From Arenibacter sp. 6A1 (GTDB lineage: Bacteria; Bacteroidota; Bacteroidia; Flavobacteriales; Flavobacteriaceae), in NCBI RefSeq assembly GCF_012272855.1, contig NZ_JAAXCQ010000006.1, positions 62,001 through 126,000 of the forward strand: DNA of 64,000 nucleotides. Direction: 5' to 3'. A program made the position numbers and the translations under genes. This document shows, piece after piece, positions 8,694 to 17,320 of this stretch (the stretch's first letter is position 1; each line of letters starts with the position of its first letter). The notes below the pieces were generated by a model. It was not told the DNA's origin, ran no database searches, and worked only from the letters and a program-made list of their open reading frames with translations.

Positions 8694-8935
8694 CTAAATC
8701 ATAGGGTATAAGTCCATCGGTTTTGGGACAAATTCTTCGATTTAACATGCATTTATCAGATAAGTCAATACTGTCTTTGAGTTTGCTGTACTTAAGGAAA
8801 ACCAAGATATCTAAAGCTGTTTTTGTGTATTCTTAGATAAATAATAAGGCTGTATTACCTATGAGAAGCCAAAGTCTAAATGGCTCCTAGCAGTTAAGGT
8901 CATAACATTTATCACAAATATAAAGGGTGTAGAAA

Positions 8936-9769
8936 TTATAAATCCCGCCTTTTTAAAAGCGCATAGGATAAATAGATAAAAATGCCTGTCCAGCTCCCTA
9001 CGATCAACAATTCGTAAAAATGAACGGCGTAGTCCTTATTCATTACTTCTCCTACCTGGGCTACCATACTTTGTACCGCCTTAAACCTGGATATAGGTTC
9101 TTTAATAAGGTTGCTCATAGATTCTAGTGGTAAAAATCTCATGACGTTTTCCGAAGCTCCTTTTCCGACCAACCACCAGACCAAAAATCGAATGGCAATA
9201 TTTTCCATGGCAAACCATAGGATCAAAAAACCTAGGGCAAAGGCAGAGCGTTTTACCAGAATTCCTAAGAACAGACAAAACGAAAAGAAGCCCATTAGTT
9301 TTACGAAATAAGCCAGTAAGTATTTTAGATCTGAAAAAATAATGCTTATTTCTGTAAAATCCGAATAGCATAAACCTAATACAAGCGAGAGTAGAAAAAC
9401 AAAGAGGGTTGAAACCAGGGAAAAAGAAAATACGGTTAAAAACTTAGAGGCAATAAATTCCTTTTTGCTTAGCCCGTCGATCAGGTTTTGTTTTAAAGTT
9501 TTATGACTGTATTCATTGGCCATCATAGAGACAATAATAATGGCAAAAAAGAGTTTAAGGCCACTGGCTATCCAAGTATTTAGGTGCCATATATAAGGGA
9601 AATTAAAAACTCCCTGATCGGCAACATGAAATTCGATGGGGCCGATATCAAACTTAATGGCGGCAATGAGGGCCATACAAAGAATGAGGGCAAAGTAGGA
9701 TATAATAAGCAGCTTGCTGGCTGTATTGTTCCATAATTTTATAAATTCTATCTGTAATAATCGAAACAT
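8936..9769 (-). CDS. ABC-2 type transporter permease
   Basis: 277 residues with about six hydrophobic membrane segments and the N-terminal amphipathic start FRLLQIEFIKLWNN common to ABC-2 exporters. KTLKQNLIDGLSKKEFIASK is the conserved cytosolic region before the second helix in this family. It is 21 bp downstream of the ATPase gene, so the pair forms an exporter. The substrate is not predictable; similar pairs act in peptide self-protection or lipid export. Confidence 0.85.
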   Translation of the reverse strand: MFRLLQIEFIKLWNNTASKLLIISYFALILCMALIAAIKFDIGPIEFHVADQGVFNFPYIWHLNTWIASGLKLFFAIIIVSMMANEYSHKTLKQNLIDGLSKKEFIASKFLTVFSFSLVSTLFVFLLSLVLGLCYSDFTEISIIFSDLKYLLAYFVKLMGFFSFCLFLGILVKRSAFALGFLILWFAMENIAIRFLVWWLVGKGASENVMRFLPLESMSNLIKEPISRFKAVQSMVAQVGEVMNKDYAVHFYELLIVGSWTGIFIYLSYALLKRRDL

Positions 9770-9790
9770 AAAGCAAGCTGTTTTTAAATC

Positions 9791-10699
9791 TTATTGTTGG
9801 TTGGTGGTGTTGTTGGTCAGTGTCAGGAACTGTTCTTCTAAACTTTCTTTGCGTTTTACCAAATGAGAAAGCACTATCCCTTTTTGAAATAAATATTGGT
9901 TAAGAGACAAAGCATCGAGTTCTTCCTTTAAAAAAGCAGTAATAAGGCCGTTTTCCTGGTTTATTTTTCCAAAACTGGCGTGGTTGTTTAAAAGAATGGC
10001 GAGCGCATTGAGGTCAGTGGTCTTTAGTTCAAAGAAACCATGGGTGGCCAACATATCTTCTACCTTTCCTGCATACAGTTTTTTTCCTTTTCTAAGGATG
10101 ATGACATGACTGCAAACTTTTTCAACTTCGTCCAATAGATGTGAGGCCAACAGAATAGTGGTGCCCATAGATGCTACCTTTTTGATGATTTCCCGTATTT
10201 GATGGATTCCTTGGGGATCTAAGCCATTGGTAGGTTCGTCCAAAATTAATATTTCAGGGTCGTTCAACAGGGCAGAGGCAATGGCCAACCGTTGTTTCAT
10301 TCCTAAGGAAAAGGTGCTGAACTTACTATTTCTTCGTTCTTGGAGTCCAACTAAGGCCAACTTTTCTTCTATTTTATCCTCCCCTACATCTTTTATTTTG
10401 CACACCAATTTTAGGTTTTGCAAAGCGGTCATATAAGGGTAAAAATTTGGGCGTTCAATAATGGCCCCTACTTTTTTTAAAGCGGTATGAGTTGAGGTTG
10501 TTCCGCCAAACCAGGAGAATTCACCGCTTGTTTGGTTAACTACATTCAAGATTATACCCAAAGTGGTAGATTTTCCGCTCCCGTTAGGACCTAAAATGCC
10601 ATAAACATTTCCCTTTTCAATGGTAAAGGAGAGGTCTTTTACGGCGGTGAGAAAGCCAAATTTTTTGGTGAGGTTGCTGACAGTTAATATCGATTCCAA
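9791..10699 (-). CDS. ABC transporter ATP-binding protein
   Basis: 302 residues. Walker A GPNGSGKST is at 37-45, the signature SLGMKQR near 131 and Walker B LILDEPTNGLDP near 151, followed by an H-loop (LASHLLDEVE). The 80-residue C-terminal extension is typical of ABC-2 exporter ATPases. The only start fitting the family (MESILTVSNL) is a TTG. It is the first gene of a two-gene exporter operon with the permease. Confidence 0.9.
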   Translation of the reverse strand: MESILTVSNLTKKFGFLTAVKDLSFTIEKGNVYGILGPNGSGKSTTLGIILNVVNQTSGEFSWFGGTTSTHTALKKVGAIIERPNFYPYMTALQNLKLVCKIKDVGEDKIEEKLALVGLQERRNSKFSTFSLGMKQRLAIASALLNDPEILILDEPTNGLDPQGIHQIREIIKKVASMGTTILLASHLLDEVEKVCSHVIILRKGKKLYAGKVEDMLATHGFFELKTTDLNALAILLNNHASFGKINQENGLITAFLKEELDALSLNQYLFQKGIVLSHLVKRKESLEEQFLTLTNNTTNQQ

Positions 10700-11203
10700 A
10701 ATGGGTTTATTTTTTCAGTTCTTCGTGCCTACTTGACGCGAAACTTCTTGTTTTGTTACAATATAGGGTAATAATATTCTTTTTTCTTCTATGGGGTCTC
10801 CCTAAAAATAATTATCCGGATGAGGTTTGCATTTTAAAGTTTTTTCAATTGAGTATAAGTAGGTTGGTTGTTGGTTAGGTGCTGTTTTCAGACTCTAAAA
10901 AACAAAGGAAAGCAGAATAGCACCACTAGTAGAACACCTGTAGTATTTCGGATTAGCAATAAAATAGAAATTCCTAGCTCACACAGTTTCTAAGTACTGC
11001 AATAGGGGCCTTTAATTGGTTTTTAAGAAGTGCTGATTTTATACAAATACGATGAAACAATAGACAGCGACAGGGGTATTCACGGGAATTTTTTGGGCTT
11101 TGGGTATGCAGAATTGCTTTTTACCCCTGAAGAATAAAAAAACAAGTCTTAAAATCGATTTTCTTGGTTGCAAAGTTTTAAATTGTATCCAAATACCAAA
11201 AAT
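10700..11203. other. intergenic region, no gene seen
   Basis: About 500 bp separating the divergent exporter operon and the kinase-like gene. AT-rich, no ORF of credible composition on either strand, no strong hairpin and no repeat. It may hold the two divergent promoters, but no element with both minus-33 and minus-7 matches was found. Confidence 0.5.
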
Positions 11204-12286
11204 ATGTCTGAAGAAAGATTAATGTCCAAGAAAAAGCCGGCATATCCTATTAGTAAAAAATTGGATGCTTATTTAGAGCATTACAGCCGAAAAATAGAAA
11301 TCCCTATTTTTTATGAAGATCTCTTGCGATTTTCGGGTTCCATCGTAGTATATGATTCCAATGATGAAGATACCCTTTGGGTACGTGTTTATTACAATGA
11401 ATATGAGCGAGTTGAAATAGATTTAAGTCTAAAAAGAGTATATTCTATTCTTCATTCGGATGGTGGAGAAAGTATTTTTCCCTTTCTGAATGTAGATGCC
11501 GTTGACTATTGCACCTTTGGGAATTCTAAACCTTTTCGGATTAAGGTCAGGAATATTCTAAATGATAACTTCACTTACTTTTATGTGAAGAGAACAGATG
11601 CTTCTAGGGTTTACGGGTTAGAATTGGAGCATATGCTGTCGCCTTATAACCTTAACTTTTTAGTCTATAAGGATACGCTCATAGAAGAACATATTGCGGG
11701 GATTCCCGGGGATGTTTTTATAAAGGATTTTTTGCCCAAATGTTCCGAATCCGAAAAATCACAATTGGCAAAAGAATTTGTGAAATTCAATGAACGTTGT
11801 ATGATACGATTGTTGGGAGATATGAGGTCTTATAATTATGTTATTGTACCTACTCACGATTTCGATCATGTAGTATATAAAATTAGGGCCATAGATTTTG
11901 ATCAACAATGTTTCGAAGGCAAACTAAAAGTATATAGGCCTCAATTTTTTAAGGAAAACTACCGAATGGTAATGTTGGTGAAAGAAAAGTTACAACGCGA
12001 TTCTGTAGATCAATACAAGATAGAAGAACGTTCTATTGTGGCTAAAAGAATTTTGAGTTCTGGTAATAGGATTAAGAGGTTGATTTCTATCAGTAAAACG
12101 GATTATATATCGACAGATGAAAATATAGCTACTTTGGCGCATCACATCCATGACCTGACAGGAGATATAGATTTTAAAAAGTGTAAATCGATGGGCGATG
12201 TCCTAGCTTTGGCGCTCGATTTTGTAAAAAGAAATTATCAGGATGTAAGTATGAAGCAAATTATAGAAAACAAGATTAAAATTTAA
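11204..12286 (+). CDS. uncharacterised protein with protein-kinase-like motif set
   Basis: 360 residues from the ATG at 11204; an in-frame TTG 36 bp upstream is less likely. I do not recognise a named family. The middle resembles the aminoglycoside-phosphotransferase/protein-kinase-like fold: a possible beta3 lysine in YFYVKRTDASR (K129), a following helix GLELEHML with candidate glutamates, a hinge-like segment LIEEHIAGIPGD, a catalytic-loop-like LLGDMRSYN with D206 and N211 at the D-x4-N spacing, and a metal-binding-like AIDFDQQ (D231). The first 90 and last 110 residues are not assigned. Single gene with its own terminator. The kinase fold is inference from motif order and spacing only. 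Confidence 0.55.
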   Translation: MSEERLMSKKKPAYPISKKLDAYLEHYSRKIEIPIFYEDLLRFSGSIVVYDSNDEDTLWVRVYYNEYERVEIDLSLKRVYSILHSDGGESIFPFLNVDAVDYCTFGNSKPFRIKVRNILNDNFTYFYVKRTDASRVYGLELEHMLSPYNLNFLVYKDTLIEEHIAGIPGDVFIKDFLPKCSESEKSQLAKEFVKFNERCMIRLLGDMRSYNYVIVPTHDFDHVVYKIRAIDFDQQCFEGKLKVYRPQFFKENYRMVMLVKEKLQRDSVDQYKIEERSIVAKRILSSGNRIKRLISISKTDYISTDENIATLAHHIHDLTGDIDFKKCKSMGDVLALALDFVKRNYQDVSMKQIIENKIKI

Positions 12287-12289
12287 ATC

Positions 12290-12332
12290 AAAAAGCAACG
12301 ATCAGTTATTATGTTACTGCTCGTTGCTTTTT
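12290..12332. terminator. terminator after kinase-like gene
   Basis: Stem AAAAGCAACGA / TCGTTGCTTTT extended by an inner CAGT/ACTG pairing, with T-rich flanks on both strands. It lies between convergent genes and can serve both. Confidence 0.8.
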
Positions 12333-12343
12333 AGATCACTGTC

Positions 12344-13402
12344 TTAATTCTTTTCTTCCTTGTTGAAATAAAGAAGGTAATAGTACATTTGTCGTTCTTC
12401 GTCCCAACCTTTTTCTACGAATTTTTCTGCAGATTCAGGGTTGATGAAGTCTAGTTTAATCGTGATATTGGTATCCAGATTAATGACGTTTTTCATTTTC
12501 TTTCGGGCATCAGAAACCGCTTTGTTGGCAATATCGAAATTAGATACATCCTCGATACTGTATTTAGGGCCTTTTTCTACCTTGTAGTGTTTGAATTCTG
12601 GGATCAGCTCAGGGTTTTCCATGACCTCATTTAAAAATTCGGACTCTTCAAAGGTGTCATTTTTGGCAAAGTGATTCACTGCCCTGTTCATGAACAACAC
12701 TTCTTGTTGTTTGTCCTCGGCAGGTAATACCACGTCTTTGGCAAAATTCTGACACATTTTTAGATAATTTTTTGTTTTAAAATTATCATCGGCCAAAGGT
12801 TCTGCGCCCAAGAAGTTTTCCAACCAATATTTGGCATCGTATCGGTTACTGTCAACCGAGAGTATTTTATAGCCCTCCTCTTTATCGGTGTTAAAGATAA
12901 GACAGCCCTTGTCCAATTTATTAATATTAATTCCCTGTTGTACTAAAATGTCGAGGCTATTTCCTTTTTCTTGGAATTGAAGGAAGTCGTGTTTAAGCTC
13001 GCTTTTAAATACACCAACGGCATTTACCTTTACATTGTCTAGCATCAGGTCTGTAAGGTAGGCAATATACACTTCGCCACTTTTAATGTGTGGGTGATTG
13101 GACTGATCAAAAAGCAGGTTTGCTATTTTCTTTGAATTCTCGTGTAAGGAGTTTGGGTTTTCAAAAATAGCCGTAGCTATTTTATACATTTCATTAAATG
13201 TTACATCAACCTCATTGTCAAATTTAAAATAGTTTTCTTCTTTTTCCCTGAAAGGTTTAAAAAAGTATTCCTTTAAAAGACCAGTAGTTTCATCGTTTAA
13301 GGAAAATGGTTCTTCGGAAAGAAAAACACCTTCACCCTTATTTTTATTCCCCACCCTATGGAGGGAAATAGTTTCAATTTGAGTAGGATATAAATTGATC
13401 AT
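12344..13402 (-). CDS. nucleoid-associated protein, NA37/NdpA family
   Basis: 352 residues matching the 37-kDa nucleoid-associated protein family (E. coli YejK). It opens MINLYPTQIETISLHRVGNK, and the middle segments (HPHIKSGEVYIAYLTDLMLD, VNAVGVFKSE) and the end (NITIKLDFINPE) follow that family's pattern. Expected to bind DNA in the nucleoid; its role in Bacteroidota is unstudied. It is not clearly in an operon, with about 350 bp to the nearest upstream same-strand start. Confidence 0.75.
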   Translation of the reverse strand: MINLYPTQIETISLHRVGNKNKGEGVFLSEEPFSLNDETTGLLKEYFFKPFREKEENYFKFDNEVDVTFNEMYKIATAIFENPNSLHENSKKIANLLFDQSNHPHIKSGEVYIAYLTDLMLDNVKVNAVGVFKSELKHDFLQFQEKGNSLDILVQQGININKLDKGCLIFNTDKEEGYKILSVDSNRYDAKYWLENFLGAEPLADDNFKTKNYLKMCQNFAKDVVLPAEDKQQEVLFMNRAVNHFAKNDTFEESEFLNEVMENPELIPEFKHYKVEKGPKYSIEDVSNFDIANKAVSDARKKMKNVINLDTNITIKLDFINPESAEKFVEKGWDEERQMYYYLLYFNKEEKN

Positions 13403-13498
13403 TTTGGTATGTTAAATCGTTAACTGATAAGTGTGGACTGTAACCTTTGTAAAAACCGGTATATGTAGTCCCGAACAATTTTTAGGGTTCAAATTGGT

Positions 13499-13996
13499 TT
13501 AGTTCCAATTCTCGTCAAAACCCATGTCTTCGTAATTGTCTAGGGTATGATCTAAATCGAAGTCTGTTTCTTCTGCTTTAAACGATTTTTCTGGAGGGAA
13601 TTCTGGTACCTCTCCAAAACTGAAAAGTGTATTAGGGTATGAACGTCCATCTTCTTTTTCAGTAATATCTGCTAATTCGACAAAGAAGGTCCACATGCTT
13701 AAAAAGTCATAAACATAGATAAGTTTAGGGGTATTCTGCGTTAAAACATCTGTCAAAATAGTTTCGTTCATTAAACGCACATCGGTACCGCTCTCACTTA
13801 AGTCAAACAGCGCAATCTCCTCGTCCTGTACCCACTCCTCATCACAAGTGTAAAAAGAAGCCATTTCATTACCTAGAAATCCAAATGCTTGAGTGATAGC
13901 ATTATGGAAGTCTTCCATGGTATTATGGTCCTCTATTTCAATATCTCTAAAGATATCTTCCTTGGCATCAAGGATAATCCTTATTTTATATATCAT
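13499..13996 (-). CDS. plasmid pRiA4b ORF-3-like family protein
   Basis: 165 residues from the ATG giving MIYKIRIILDAKEDIFRDIE; an eight-residue longer start is possible but unlike the family. Proteins of this family contain strand-rich segments such as DIEIEDHNTMEDFHNAITQAF, D-x-R-L-like turns and a C-terminal acidic tail, all visible here (TEKEDGRSYP, DYEDMGFDENWN). Despite the plasmid-derived name the family is widespread on chromosomes. There is no transposase or att-like sequence nearby. Function unknown. Confidence 0.7.
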   Translation of the reverse strand: MIYKIRIILDAKEDIFRDIEIEDHNTMEDFHNAITQAFGFLGNEMASFYTCDEEWVQDEEIALFDLSESGTDVRLMNETILTDVLTQNTPKLIYVYDFLSMWTFFVELADITEKEDGRSYPNTLFSFGEVPEFPPEKSFKAEETDFDLDHTLDNYEDMGFDENWN

Positions 13997-14022
13997 TCGA
14001 TCCTTTATTTTGTGGTGCAAAG

Positions 14023-15057
14023 TTACAAAGTTTTCACGGTATTGGAAGAGTTTATAGCTTCCAATACCAAATAGAATTGAACACCAAAGAGAATGGCCGC
14101 TAGGACTAGGTGTAGTGCCTGTGTGCTAAATGGGAAATCAAAATAATACATACTCATACCCGTAATTATTTCGAGGAGTAACAAAATCAAAACCCAGTTA
14201 ATCTTCTTGAAGTCGAGTTTATTTATATAAATTTTATAGGCTAAAAAGACATTGAGCAAAACGATCGCGATCGATAAGGATCGGTGAATATAAAATGAAA
14301 TGGGGGGGTTGGCGAGCCATAGATGGCTGGCATCATCTCCTACTAATGCACTTTGTTCATCTATGAACTGCCTTACCTGTGTCCCAAAAACGACCTGGAT
14401 CAGGGTTAGTGCCAGTGCGGTGATCAGTAAAAACCTTATAGGGGTATTTGTCCTGATTGTTTTTGCGGTTGGTTTGCTAATATAAATCACATAAAGGATA
14501 AGGGCCACAATGACCAAAGCCATGACCATGTGAACCGTGATTTTTGCCGGGGCTAAAACCGAAAATACGACTGTTGCTCCTAGCCAAGCTTGGAAGCCCA
14601 TAGCAAATACAATGAGCCATGAAATAATAGTAATCGATTTTTGTTTCTTCCAAAACCCTAGTGCGGCGATAGCCATCACCAAGGTACCCAGACCGGCCAA
14701 GGCGCCAAAAAGTCTATTTATAAATTCGGTCCAAGTATGCAAGGGATTAAATACGGCATAGTCGTGTTTGGTATAGGGAGTCCAGTTGTCTGCCTCGTAA
14801 CTGCTGCCGGTAATAAAATCTTTCCGTGCTACTTGTAACGATTCGTTTACGATAATTACCTGGCCTTTTTTAAAATCCCTGTTGGCATCCCATTGGAGTT
14901 CTGAAATATCAGTGGGAGGTATGTAATAGCCAAAACACTTGGGCCAATCAGGACATCCCATGCCACTGCCAGTCATTCTTACTACTGCTCCTGCTACAAT
15001 GACCAAGTATACAAGGATCAAAGATATTTTAGCGATTTTTGTAAAATTTTTATGCAT
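14023..15057 (-). CDS. heme A synthase, COX15/CtaA family
   Basis: 344 residues from the ATG at 15057 (MHKNFTKIAK); a longer in-frame reading to 15216 lacks family similarity and would hide the first membrane helix. The family start VVRMTGSGMGCPDWPKCFG is present, as are about eight membrane segments with the conserved histidine regions LHTWTEFINR, VHMVMA, IHRSLS and LHLVLA. It converts heme O to heme A for cytochrome c oxidase at the inner membrane. Cytochrome oxidase genes are not in the window. Confidence 0.92.
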   Translation of the reverse strand: MHKNFTKIAKISLILVYLVIVAGAVVRMTGSGMGCPDWPKCFGYYIPPTDISELQWDANRDFKKGQVIIVNESLQVARKDFITGSSYEADNWTPYTKHDYAVFNPLHTWTEFINRLFGALAGLGTLVMAIAALGFWKKQKSITIISWLIVFAMGFQAWLGATVVFSVLAPAKITVHMVMALVIVALILYVIYISKPTAKTIRTNTPIRFLLITALALTLIQVVFGTQVRQFIDEQSALVGDDASHLWLANPPISFYIHRSLSIAIVLLNVFLAYKIYINKLDFKKINWVLILLLLEIITGMSMYYFDFPFSTQALHLVLAAILFGVQFYLVLEAINSSNTVKTL

Positions 15058-15237
15058 TTGTTTCAAGTAAAAAGATATTGCGAAATTACCATTCTTTTGT
15101 TGAATAATCTCTGTTGTCCAAGTCGAATTCTTTAGGTTTATAAAAAGGGCAAGACCGGAATACTGGCGACAAATACGAATGAAGATATTCGAATTACATA
15201 TAACCTTAAAAAACAATAATCATTTATGTATAAAAAC

Positions 15238-15267
15238 AAAAAGAGAAGGAAGGCCTTCTCTTTTTTT
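15238..15267 (-). terminator. terminator of the CCA-adding enzyme operon
   Basis: Stem GAGAAGG / CCTTCTC (15243-15249 with 15254-15260) flanked by A and T runs, 55 bp beyond the stop of the minus-strand operon ending at 15322. Confidence 0.8.
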
Positions 15268-15321
15268 GATGGTACTTTCCAATCGGCATAGGTCGATTAG
15301 GGAGGTATCATGTTGATTGTT

Positions 15322-16746
15322 TTATTTGGACGAAAGCCCTAATTCTTTTCCTTTTTGTAACATAAAGAGGTGTGCTGCTTCATATTCGTTCGGAATGTCT
15401 CCTTCAAGAATTGCTTCCTTGATCGCATCTTTGATAATTCCGATTTCCTTGGAAGGCTTTAGGTTAAAAGTACTCATGATTTCCTCGCCACTCACAGGGG
15501 GTTGAAAATTTCTTACATGATCGCGTTCTTCTACCTCTTCTATTTTTTGGCGAACAATAAGGAAATTATTTTTATATTTTTTCTGCCTTTTTGGATTTTT
15601 TGTGGTGATATCGGCCTCGCATAAGGTCATTAGGTCCTCTACGTGATCTCCGGCATCAAAAACCAACCTTCTTACTGCAGAATCGGTAATGTATTTTTGG
15701 GATAGCACTATAGGTCTAGAGCTCATGAGTACCATTTTTTGGACAAATTTCATCTTGTCATTAAGCGGTAATCGCAAGCGTTTAAACAGTTTGTACACCA
15801 TTTTGGCGCCTAAAAACTCATGTCCATGGAAGGTCCACCCTACCTTTTTGTCGAACCTTTTGGTCGGGGCTTTGCCAATATCGTGTAATAAGGCGGCCCA
15901 TCGAAGCCATAGGTTATCGGTGTTTTCAGCAATATTATCGACGACTTCCAAAGTATGCCAAAAATTATCCTTGTGACTTTGACCTTCAATTTCTTCAATT
16001 CCTTCCAAAGCAACCAATTCGGGCATTATATAGGATAATAGCCCCGTAGTGTGAAGCAAAGAAAAACCAACAGATGGCTTTGGACTGGAAAGAATCTTAT
16101 TTAATTCGTCAACAATACGTTCGTTGGAGATAATTTTTATCCTGTCCTTATTGTCGGCAATAGCCTGAAGGGAGCTTGGGTGAATGATAAAGTTTAACTG
16201 AGTAGCAAATCTTATTGCCCGCATCATTCTCAATGGATCATCAGAATAGGTGATGCCTGGCTCTAAGGGGGTGCGTATTATTTGCTTGGAAAGATCCGAA
16301 AGGCCATCGAATGGGTCTAGTAAAGTGCCGTAGTCGTTTTTGTTAAGGGAGATAGCCAATGCATTGATGGTAAAATCACGGCGTTTTTGGTCATCGTCCA
16401 AACTTCCGTTTTCAACGACAGGTTTTCTACTGTCACGGTGATAACTTTCTTTTCGTGCACCAACAAATTCAATTTCAATTTCATGGTACCTGACCATAGC
16501 GGTCCCAAAATTCTTAAAAACCGATACTTCGGAACTGCCAGGCAAATTTTTAGCCACTTTTTTAGCCAGTTCTATACCGCTGCCGATAGCAACAATATCG
16601 ATATCTTTGGGCGTGCCTCTTTGTAATAAATAATCCCGGACAAAACCTCCAATCACATAAGCATCTACAGAGAGTTCTTGGGCTGCTTTGGAGATAATAT
16701 CGAAAATGGGGTTCTTTAAGGCTTCTATATGGTTTGTCTGCATCAT
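15322..16746 (-). CDS. CCA-adding tRNA nucleotidyltransferase with HD domain
   Basis: 474 residues. The class II polymerase-beta head shows GGFVRD at 33-38 and the metal-binding D-I-D pair ([10 protein letters not shown], about 48-50), then [10 protein letters not shown]. An HD phosphohydrolase domain follows ([12 protein letters not shown]), as in many bacterial CCA enzymes. It adds or repairs the 3' CCA of tRNAs. It is the last gene of an operon, 2 bp after the Sua5/YrdC gene, so two tRNA-maturation functions are coupled. Confidence 0.93.
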   Translation of the reverse strand: MMQTNHIEALKNPIFDIISKAAQELSVDAYVIGGFVRDYLLQRGTPKDIDIVAIGSGIELAKKVAKNLPGSSEVSVFKNFGTAMVRYHEIEIEFVGARKESYHRDSRKPVVENGSLDDDQKRRDFTINALAISLNKNDYGTLLDPFDGLSDLSKQIIRTPLEPGITYSDDPLRMMRAIRFATQLNFIIHPSSLQAIADNKDRIKIISNERIVDELNKILSSPKPSVGFSLLHTTGLLSYIMPELVALEGIEEIEGQSHKDNFWHTLEVVDNIAENTDNLWLRWAALLHDIGKAPTKRFDKKVGWTFHGHEFLGAKMVYKLFKRLRLPLNDKMKFVQKMVLMSSRPIVLSQKYITDSAVRRLVFDAGDHVEDLMTLCEADITTKNPKRQKKYKNNFLIVRQKIEEVEERDHVRNFQPPVSGEEIMSTFNLKPSKEIGIIKDAIKEAILEGDIPNEYEAAHLFMLQKGKELGLSSK

Positions 16747-16748
16747 TC

Positions 16749-17318
16749 TTATTCTCGGATCACTTTAACGGTTCCATCATTTTTGAGTAAAATAATAGAA
16801 GAGGGAGCGCTTTTTTCTTTATCGCGATCCAAATTTACTATATAGTCTACACCTTTTAAAATCTCAGTGGATATTTCTTTATAACTAGTAGGGGTCGGAG
16901 CACCGGCCAGATTGGCAGAAGTCGATACAATTGGCTTCTTGAATTTCTGAATCAGCTGCTGGCAAAATTTATCCGTAGCCACTCTAATAGCTAAGGTATT
17001 ATCTGCCGCAATCAGATTCTTTGCCACCCCTTTTGGCGACTCGTAGACAATTGTAGTAGGTTTGGAGGCAAGATCGATAATGTCGAAGGCTAAGTCCGGA
17101 ACCTTGGCTACATGTTGTTCTAACATAAAATCATTGGCTACCAAACATATCATGGTTTTGGTGTTGGCGCGTTGCTTTAAAGCGTATATTTTCTCTACAG
17201 CAGCCTCATTGGTAGCATCACATCCTATGCCCCAAACAGTATCCGTAGGGTATAAAATTAGTCCACCGTTAGACAGTGTTTCCAAACATTGGTTCACTTC
17301 GTTGCGAATATCATCCAT
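16749..17318 (-). CDS. L-threonylcarbamoyladenylate synthase (Sua5/YciO/YrdC)
   Basis: 189 residues covering the YrdC domain alone: [34 protein letters not shown] (substrate-binding KR and K), and [13 protein letters not shown]. It makes threonylcarbamoyl-AMP for the t6A37 modification of ANN-decoding tRNAs. Translation is probably coupled to the CCA enzyme (2-bp gap) and to the upstream glycosyltransferase fusion (2-bp gap). Confidence 0.92.
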   Translation of the reverse strand: MDDIRNEVNQCLETLSNGGLILYPTDTVWGIGCDATNEAAVEKIYALKQRANTKTMICLVANDFMLEQHVAKVPDLAFDIIDLASKPTTIVYESPKGVAKNLIAADNTLAIRVATDKFCQQLIQKFKKPIVSTSANLAGAPTPTSYKEISTEILKGVDYIVNLDRDKEKSAPSSIILLKNDGTVKVIRE

Positions 17319-17320
17319 AA

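Noticed and set aside
13499-13996. pRiA4b ORF-3-like gene as sign of a plasmid or transposon
   Set aside because: The family is common on chromosomes and no transposase, inverted repeats or direct repeats flank it.
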